From contig JAOPHQ010004840.1 in the NCBI GenBank assembly GCA_030340625.1, positions 400,001 through 464,000 on the forward strand: a DNA stretch of 64,000 bases, given 5' to 3'. Positions 56,953 through 64,000 of this stretch are shown here, piece by piece. Position 1 is the first letter of the stretch. Every line of letters starts with the position of its first letter. The position numbers were made by a program, and so were the translations under genes. The stretch comes from Merluccius polli (Eukaryota; Chordata; Actinopteri; Gadiformes; Merlucciidae). The notes beneath the pieces were generated by a model that saw only the letters and a list, made by a program, of their open reading frames with translations, ran no database searches and was not told the origin of the DNA.

Positions 56953-57555
56953 TGTCACAGTCTGTCCCTCTCTCAACTGCCTCTCAGTACTTTTCATTCA
57001 CTCTCCACTCCCCTGCCAGCCACGCCCCCTCATGCCAAATCCTCTCACGTGCTTCCAATTAACAATCAGGACAGTATTTAAACCCTCCCTGCTCACCCAC
57101 GCGCTGCCAGATTGTTCTATATGCTTGCACTAGACTCTCCAGCTTTCTTCTCCACACTGATCTCCCGTTGCCGACCCCCGCCTGGATCTCGACTGCCTCT
57201 CCTGCCTAGCCCCCCGCCTGGATTTCGACTGCCTCTCCTGCCTAGCCCCCCGCCTGGATCTCGACTGCCTCTCCTGCCTAGCCCCCCGCCTGGATTTCGA
57301 CTGCCTCTCCTGCCTAGCCCCCCGCCTGGATCTCGACTGCCTCTCCTGCCTAGCCCCGCCTGGATTTCGACTGCCTCTCCTGCCTAGCCCCCCGCCTGGA
57401 TCTCGACTGCCTCTCCTGCCTAGCCCTTCACCTCGATCTGGTCTGTCTATACAGTATATAATACTACCCCTGTCTGTACTGATTGAGAATAAACCCTCTT
57501 GTTTCCATTCTAGAAGTCTGTAGTGTGCTGCATTTGGGTTCATACACCTGTTACA
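56953..57555 (+). mobile_element. solo LTR of a gypsy-type element
   Basis: Begins TGTCACAGTCTGTCCCTC and ends CATACACCTGTTACA, flanked by the 5-bp duplication GGGGG (56,948-56,952 and 57,556-57,560). A TATTTAAA promoter-like word (57,075) and AATAAA (57,489) fit an LTR. No internal retrotransposon sequence is adjacent, so LTR-LTR recombination has removed it. Confidence 0.85.
57175..57427. repeat. ~35-bp tandem repeat inside the solo LTR
   Basis: About seven units of CCCCGCCTGGATYTCGACTG plus CCTCTCCTGCCTAG. TCTCGACT and TTTCGACT units alternate, which points to a 70-bp higher-order unit. Confidence 0.92.
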
Positions 57556-57649
57556 GGGGGACTCGCCCCACGCCTTTCGATTCCAGGTGTCCACGTGTTC
57601 AGTTTAACACGGTAGGCTAATTCTGTATTTGTGCTTTGTTTCAGAGATT

Positions 57650-60600
57650 ATGGCTTGGAGAACCTTTGTATCGCGTTGCAAGCTGCTTTTGAATGACTGC
57701 ACTCGACGGCTTCTGATGGACGACGTTGGACCAGCTGTGTTGCAGCAGATTGCACAAAGGTAGATCTTAAGGTTCAGATGCTTCTAATGCTAGTTGGCCT
57801 CAAGTTTAGCAGTAGGCCTAGGCTTCAAACTCGTGCATGATGCAGAAAATGTGCAACAGCGCCCCCTGGGGTCACATATTTTCGGTGGGTCGCAGAATTC
57901 CATGCATTTATTTCGTCCACTTTTCGTTGAATCCTGATAAAAAGAGTATTAAGCCTTTAACCAAGCCAATCGTTCGTTATGGTAGTCGTGACGACCATAT
58001 TATGTTTGATTCGGGATGAGTAGCTCCTCACTGTCATCAAAATAATGTACAGTCTTGTACAGTGGCGGTTGGTGATTCAATTTGTTGGGGGGGCGCAGTT
58101 GCGCGTGACGGGTCAAATAGCACCTCACAATCAGAACGCAACACACAAATTCTAAAAACCAGTTAAACTAGACCATTGTTCAAGTATCTATACAATTAGA
58201 GAGTACTTTGGATATTGTTGACCTTAAAGAGTTTTGGGACAGAATAGATAAAGAAATAAACTGTAATGAGAATAGACCACATGTTACACCATCTAAACAC
58301 CTGTCAACTAGATAATTGTTAAACTATCAATACAGTTAGAGACAGACATTGGATATTGTTGAACTATCAATAGAATCAAGAGAGAAATGGGATATTGTTG
58401 AACTATCAATAGAATCAAGAGAGATACATTGGATATTGTTTTGAGACACAATTGAGTTTTCCTTAATCACAGTTGCCATCTTTCTATCACAAATTGAGTC
58501 TCCGCTAGCTTTCTCTTCTCCGTACTTACAGTTGTGGCGCGCAAATGCTTGCTTGATGGACGTGATTGATGCGATGAATTGTCCAATCACGTTAAGATTA
58601 AAAATATGGAAAACTCTGCCATTGGTCTGGGGGCACAGAGATGCGAACTAGAATCAATTTTTCATGCGCCAATGAAAAGCTGCTCTCTGCTTGTTCGCGG
58701 TAAAAAAGTTTGCTAGCTCTCATAGACTCCAGTGTTACCGGCGCCCTTGACTTGGAGGCGGGCTTTATATCCAATGGCAAATAGCAGCCTAGCCCAAAGT
58801 CGGACGCATTTAATGGTTGCTGGCAGTGGCATGTAGCCTACAGTCCATCACACCACTGCACCAGTAAAAACGCAATGTACAGATGTATAATTAAGTTCGT
58901 ATTTGTTATGGTTGATTGATTCATGATTGAACTTGGTTGTTAGATAATATTTATAATATAATATTTCACAGGAGGGGCGGCGCCCTCTATTGACCAGCCG
59001 CCACTGGTCTTGTACCTTTGCCTTTTCTTCCGTTTTCCAAATTCTTTTTATGCCCGAATACGATCTGTTACACAGTTCAACAACTTAATGTACAGCTGTT
59101 GTCAGCGGATGGTGAAAACATTGCCGTCGAAAAAAAATGGACCACTTTCAAGTAGAAGTTGGAACAGTTTATAGACATTCTTTCCTTGATATCTTTGTGC
59201 AATTGTTGTATAATAAATGATGTATTAAACATACTTGACTTTCACTCTGTCCTATTCACTGACAGACGACAAAAGTGCTATTGTAAGCTACCGCAATTCC
59301 TCTAATATTGGCCTGTATTCCATTAGCGGCCGGGTCTCTAACGTTGGCCGGTCTGTCGGCGGAGGTAAATGAAGGCCGGTCTCTAATATTCTCTCCATTA
59401 TTAGAACCAACGTTTTTCATTTAATCGGCTTTGATGGCCATCAGTTCTCTGCAATTCCTCATTCCTCACTGTTGCTAAACACAAAGCAGCCGTTTGTAGT
59501 ATTAAAAACTCCCTGTAACAAACTTGAACTTGTAGGCCTATCTTTGGAATTTTGAAAATTATTAATTCAATCAAAATTATAACGCTCATATAGACACCTG
59601 GGCATGACATTTCTTTCAACTTAAACATGTTGATTGCCATGTGAAATTAGCACAGCTTTAACATTAAAACAGCTTTAAACAGATTTATCATTGGATACCT
59701 TTTTTCAACACGTTTCATTCAGTCCTTCTAGTTGCTGAGATTGCTGGTGCTAGGCTAAAACTAAATGCAATGCAAGTTTTATTTATAACATTATTCAACA
59801 CGGACATTTGTACAGACAATAGTCTGGTGTTTATCATTCATTTGCCTTGGTTGTACTGGGTTCCTTAAGTGTCCTAATGTAGTGAACTACATTTACTGTG
59901 TTTGTAACTTGGTTGTTATCTTTAGTGTAGTGAAGCTTAATTTATGGCAGATTAACTGATGGTTTAGCTCACTACAATTTCCAAGTAGCTTGCCAACACT
60001 GATTCTATGATCTCTAAAATATTGCTCTGCTCAGACTGGAGATGATGCAGAGAAGCCTCCAGTATGCAAGAGGGACCTTGTTAAATGCAGATATTGTGGA
60101 CCGAATTCTCGGCTACCTGGCTGAATACATTCAGGAAGTCAGAATGGCTGGTCAGCACAGGCAACAAGGTAACAACAAGTGACGTTTAATGGTGCATTCT
60201 CCACACTGAATGAAAACTTTAAACATCTTGGTGTGGATTCACATTGGTCCCTTTCAGCCCACAAAGTCAACAGTGACTCAGTCAGCATGAACACAGATCT
60301 GAGTTATTTTTGCTTCTGCCAACTTTTTGGTCCACTTTAAAAGGACGGAGTCTGGTCGGAGGACACTTAATCTCTGAGTGAGGCAATAATGGACTGTTCA
60401 TTAAGTTTGGGCTAGTCATATAGGGGTGTGATAAATGTATGGGTGCTATTGGCTTACGTTGCCATTCCAGGGCTATTACTAGGGGGAGGGGGGGATTACA
60501 ACATCCAAGTGTCTGTTGGCCCTCATGAAGATTACTATCTGTCAAATTTTTGTTGTAACCTGTCCACTGTAGTCTAATGGTCAAATGTCATTGCAGGTAG

Positions 60601-62188
60601 TGCTGGTTACCAGGCACCATTGGTTTGGGAAGGAAGGAGAGGTCCACCCAGTTATCACATAACTGAGGAGCAGCTGTCCTTTCTGAGGTCCTGTAGATTT
60701 TCAGTCACAGAAATGGCTGCACTTCTCCAGGTCTCAGTCCGTACTGTACATCGACGTCTGAGGTTTGACTTCTATTCTTATTTTCTGAATTGAGACTATT
60801 TTGATTTGATGAAAACATTCAATGGTCTAAAACATTTACATTTTGAATAGGATGTCCGCTCCTGCAAACATAAACAATCACATTTCTATTGGTAGTTGGG
60901 CTAAACAATTACTTTGTTAAGCACAACAACCAACAATTATTATTTTTTTTTACCCATGAAAGACATTTCCCAATGATCCGGCAAAATCATTTTGCCATCA
61001 TTTCGGATGTGGATCTGGATTACCTCGTGAGGGATGTTGTGGCTGGCAATGACCAGATTGGTCCGGAGTCAGTGAGAACCTCCTTGCGCACCAGAGGATT
61101 TCGCGTCCAACGTAGGAGAGTCAGGGAGAGTATGCTGAGGACAAATCCAGGAGCGGCTGCTGTCCGAGCTCTTCTGCGGAGGCCAGAGAGAAGGGTTTAC
61201 CAGGTGCAGGGTCCTAACTCTTTGTGGCACATCGATGGGAACCACAAACTGATCAGGTAGTAGTTTTTGGGTCTTATTTTTCTGATAATAAATTCCGTCA
61301 ATCCATAATGATAAAAGAGTCATATTTTGTTTGTTCTAGATGGCGGATCGTCATACATGGGGGAATAGATGGCTTCAGCCGGCTTATAGTTTTCCTCCGG
61401 GCCTCAAACAACAACAGGAGCAGCACGGTGTTGGAAAGTTTTGTTGCCGCCATTGTCCGACACGGGGTCCCCTCCAGGATCAGGACAGACAGAGGAGGAG
61501 AAAATGCGGACATCTGCATGTTCATGAACGTCTTCAGGGGCGCTAGAAGAGGCAGTGCAATCCAGGGAAGAAGCGTCCACAACCAACGCATTGAGAGACT
61601 GTGGGGAGATATGTGGCGTGGGATATCCAATGTCTACCACAGGCTCTTCTACTTTTTGGAGAGTGAGGGAGTCATTGATGTCGACAATGAGCAGCACCTC
61701 TGGGCTCTACATTACATCTACCTCCCTAGGCTTAACAGAGACTTGGCAGACTTCACCAATCAGTGGAACCACCATGGATTGAGGACCGAAAGGCACAGGA
61801 GCCCAATGCAGCTCTTTGTGAGAGGATGTCTCCACCAGCAGGGACTACAGTCCACGGCTATGCAGAGTGTCTTTGCAAGTCCTGATGCTCGTCTGCCACC
61901 TCCAGATGATCCTCTACACCCACCACCTGCTGCTGCTGGGCCACAACCAACTGCTGCTGCTGGGCCACAAACACCAGCTGCTGCTGCTGCTGTTGGGGGT
62001 TTGTTGCTCGACTGGCCAGAGGGGTAGCTGTGCCTCATGATGAGTACACTATTGATGATGCCGTCATGGGGCAGATTAGGGCACAGTTTGACCCTCTCAG
62101 TGGCCCTAGAGGTGAGCATGGAATAGCTCTGATCCGTGGTCTTCTATCATTCATGGACTCTCTTCCAGAGAACAGACCAACAGGTTGA
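57650..62188 (+). CDS. integrase-core (DDE) transposase gene, five exons
   Basis: Exons 57,650-57,759, 60,035-60,168, 60,597-60,762, 60,963-61,256 and 61,340-62,027 join in one frame through GT-AG introns, about 464 codons. Residues ~115-135 form a helix-turn-helix (SVTEMAALLQVSVRTVHRRL). The rve-type core follows: WHIDGNHKL (Asp), RTDRGGEN (Asp) and NQRIERLW (Glu), then FTNQWNHHGLRTE. This family is very common in fish genomes as 'integrase core domain' proteins of a DNA transposon. The tail is Pro/Ala-rich over a GCTGCT run. The frame stops at 62,027, but the +1 frame stays open to a TGA at 62,186-62,188 with family-like sequence (VAVPHDEYTIDDAV), so a one-base error or mutation near 62,010-62,020 is likely. 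Confidence 0.8.
57895..59060. repeat. rearranged hAT-A fragment in intron 1 of the integrase gene
   Basis: 57,900-58,014 matches hAT-A1 7,700-7,815 inverted. Then 58,014-58,059 plus 59,015-59,055 match 7,612-7,705 in direct orientation. So the fragment is folded relative to hAT-A and has no termini. It is split by the hAT at 58,060. Confidence 0.7.
58060..59006. mobile_element. non-autonomous hAT with CAGTGGCGG ends
   Basis: Ends CAGTGGCGGTTGGTGATTC / GACCAGCCGCCACTG with 8-bp duplication GTCTTGTA (58,052-58,059 and 59,007-59,014). A ~40-bp tandem repeat (GGATATTGTTGAACTATCAA) lies at 58,332-58,440. Non-coding. Confidence 0.9.
59061..60034. other. rest of intron 1 of the integrase gene
   Basis: AT-rich, with GGCCGGTCTCTAA words repeated near 59,330-59,395. 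It ends in the acceptor TCTGCTCAG at 60,026-60,034. Confidence 0.5.
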
Positions 62189-62189
62189 C

Positions 62190-62425
62190 TCCACCCCCAC
62201 TCTGTCCTTGGAGAAAAGTCTCCACCCCTCTCCTCCCTTGGAGACAGGACTCCACCCCCTCCTCCCTTGGAGACAGGACTCCACCCCCTCCTCCCTTGGA
62301 GACAGGACTCCACCCCTCCTCCCTTGGAGACAGGACTCCACCACCCCTCCCTTGGAGACAGGACTCCACCCCTCTACCCTCTATGTTTGTATTGTTTTGT
62401 CTTGCGTCTTCTATGTTCCCACACG
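62190..62425 (+). repeat. 3'-tail minisatellite after the integrase gene
   Basis: Seven units of CCTTGGAGACAGGACTCCAC plus CCCCTCCT, then CTCTATGTTTGTATTGTT and GTCTTGCGTCTTCTATG, the same order as at 52,930-53,205. Confidence 0.92.
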
Positions 62426-62429
62426 TACC

Positions 62430-63530
62430 AAAACGATCTTTTTTCCCTGGCATCGTATCAAGAACATTTGCGTCCAAACGGATCCATCTCAATACGACTC
62501 AACACGCTACTTCATATTCCAGGCGTATAGGTGGCGCTGTTTCACCGGAAACGGAGAGGAAGAGCGGCAGCCTGGCAAGCCAGACCTACATCAGAAAGAT
62601 GTAAGGTCTGGTTCAGCTCCATTGGCAGTGTGGGGGGATAAACGGTTGTCTTTCAAGTTCCCTCTGCACGCAATAGGATAGCGCTACAACCAATCGGAGC
62701 AACGAAGAAGGTGACGTAGTCAGAGCGACGGCTCTGACTACGTAATTAATCAAAACTCCGAATACATATTTATTTTCGAGGAAAGACTTCAGTGCCGTTC
62801 TTTGTTCTTTTCTCAAATAAAATGTTAACTTCAAGTCTTGAAGAGTCGCGGCCAAAGCCGAGTGGAAAGACAGCCGTTCGCCGGCAGCAGCAGCCATTGT
62901 TTACCTAACACGGAACCGTCGCAACTCTGTTGTCATGGTAGCCCGGCTTTCGACTCCGCCCCTCACGCTGTGATTGGTCAGACATACAAGACATCCTTGG
63001 TGTTTCCAGCACCAAAAAGCCGACGGAGCAGTGTTAGACCCACCTAGCTGCAAAATAAATTTGCTGCCGCTAGGTGGTGTCTAGAGTTCTAGGCTAGAAG
63101 AGCGGAGCATGCGCATAACGTAAATAAATGTAAAATGTGGTTATGTGGTCCTCCATCAGCCTTTTTAGCTCAGCGTGGGGCACAGGAGCATAATATTTTG
63201 CGATAGTAACCCTAATGGGCACAATATCTTCTCCAGCTGGAACACGAGCATGTGGTCTGCCATTGTTATGAGACGTCGTCACGGTTACAAGGGGTTACGC
63301 TCGAGGGGTGTGGCGATGACGTCATCGAAACGCAAGTATGCGTATTGGCCGTCCAAACGAACACTCAAGGGCTTCGTTTGTGAATTTCTTCACCCTGGGA
63401 CCAGGTTTCAGAAAAGTCAGTTTGCAAGCAATGCGTTTACAGGATTCGTTTGGACGATCGGCCAAAAAGATGCAAAACATCTGCGTTTAAACCAAAAAGC
63501 GTCTCCGTGTGGACGGCCCCTAAATCAGGC
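62430..63530. repeat. repeat with GTCCAAACG words, probably an old hAT-type MITE
   Basis: AAAACGATCTTTTTTCCCTG at the left and GCGTCTCCGTGTGGACGGCC at the right resemble a fish MITE family with GGCCGTCCACACGG termini, but the left end is degraded and no duplication is found. It separates the integrase tail from its duplicate at 63,553. Confidence 0.4.
62568..63097. mobile_element. short hAT MITE
   Basis: Starts CAGCCTGGCAAGCC and ends TTCTAGGCTAG, flanked by the 8-bp duplication AAGAGCGG (62,560-62,567 and 63,098-63,105). 530 bp, non-coding. Confidence 0.82.
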
Positions 63531-63552
63531 CTCAATGTGTGCGTATTTGAAA

Positions 63553-63713
63553 GCATGTCTCGGGGACTACTGTCAACGGCTATGCAGACTATCTTTACTC
63601 CTGATGCTGGTCTGCCACCTCCAGATGCTGATCCTCTACACACCCCCCTGCTTCTGCTGGGCCACAAGCACCTGCTGTGTTTTTCTCGACTGGTGGCCGG
63701 AGGGGGTAGACTC
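63553..63713 (+). pseudogene. truncated duplicate of the integrase C-terminal tail
   Basis: The stretch from GCATGTCTCGGGGACTAC to about 63,713 parallels 61,826-62,020 of the integrase last exon, including TCTGCCACCTCCAGATG, GATCCTCTACAC, TGCTGGGCCACAA and CTCGACTGG. It lacks the DDE core and is shorter in the GCT-repeat part. Confidence 0.75.
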
Positions 63714-64000
63714 TGTTCTTTGAACAAAACAACAAGCTGACTTGTTCCCTTTCTCATATTTGGTGTGCATGTGTGAATGAGGGTGGCTCATTCTGTGCAA
63801 TTGAGAAGGTAGAGACAGGTAAATTGTCTATTTTATTCTTGTACATAACCAGTGTAAGAATGTAATTAATGCACTCTAACTCTGTCTCCAAGTCATCTGA
63901 GCCATTCACACTCATTGTAATGGGCACCCAGGTGGCGTGACCAGCCCAATCTAATTAGCACAGCCTATGGACACCTCAGAATCAAAGTAGTTAGAATTGT
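63714..64000. other. no recognised feature
   Basis: Unique-looking sequence to the window edge; no ORF of note. Confidence 0.5.

Noticed and set aside
57175..57427. Regularly spaced repeats resembling a CRISPR array
   Set aside because: There are no unique spacers; units are contiguous minisatellite copies inside a vertebrate LTR.
1..64000. tRNA, rRNA, snRNA or other structured RNA genes
   Set aside because: No sequence with tRNA A/B boxes plus a cloverleaf, and no rRNA or snRNA signature, was recognised by eye; a covariance-model scan was not possible.

Overview
The window is animal nuclear DNA, almost certainly from a ray-finned fish. The coding content is vertebrate/teleost transposon families: Ty3/gypsy, several BED-finger hATs, PIF/Harbinger, a CACTA-like element with a SAMD3-like protein, fish LINE 3' ends, an integrase-core transposase and a HECT-like gene. 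Genes have GT-AG introns, and no bacterial or organellar features are present. I found no clear single-copy host gene; nearly all of it is mobile DNA, much of it stacked element inside element. The species cannot be named from this.

Region 1 (1-35,115) is one minus-strand Ty3/gypsy retrotransposon cut by later insertions. Its 3' LTR start, integrase, RNase H, reverse transcriptase, protease and most of gag lie at 1-6,598. The first ~50 codons of gag lie 25.6 kb away at 32,225-32,373. Between them is a single element, 6,601-32,222, with CACTG...CAGTG ends and a 2-bp CA target duplication; the gag frame is continuous across the two flanks. I read it as a CACTA/EnSpm-like transposon with two plus-strand genes, both broken: a C2H2-finger transposase (10,017-12,933) and a SAMD3-like protein (exons from 13,132 to 27,502). 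It was about 7 kb originally and was inflated by later insertions. Exact duplications flank these: hAT-A1 6,695-8,636; a CAGTG element 8,838-9,205; hAT-B 13,284-18,354 (holding hAT-A2 16,253-18,207); hAT-C 20,172-27,437 (holding hAT-D, hAT-E and a foldback); hAT-F 27,569-30,267; and a TTAA palindrome 30,485-31,283. Two hATs sit exactly inside SAMD3-like exons. At 33,021-35,112 a Harbinger inside a Harbinger interrupts what may be the 5' LTR.

Region 2 (35,116-47,200) is repeats: a GC-rich minisatellite, a 3-kb foldback element, a LINE 3' end, and two TA-flanked foldback elements (42,794-43,847 and 44,513-47,194) with related ends.

Region 3 (47,800-53,200) is a multi-exon HECT-like E3 ligase gene, plus strand, with frame lesions. 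One ~51-nt exon and its introns are tandemly repeated six times. Region 4 (53,200-57,560) holds a LINE fragment, a MITE, a second copy of the 37-40 kb foldback and a solo LTR with GGGGG duplications.

Region 5 (57,650-62,188) is a nearly intact five-exon gene for a helix-turn-helix plus integrase-core (DDE) transposase. Its 3' tail shares a minisatellite and following sequence with the tail of the HECT-like gene 9 kb upstream, and a truncated copy of its last exon lies at 63,553-63,713. The HECT-like and integrase genes may therefore belong to one large element whose ends I could not define.
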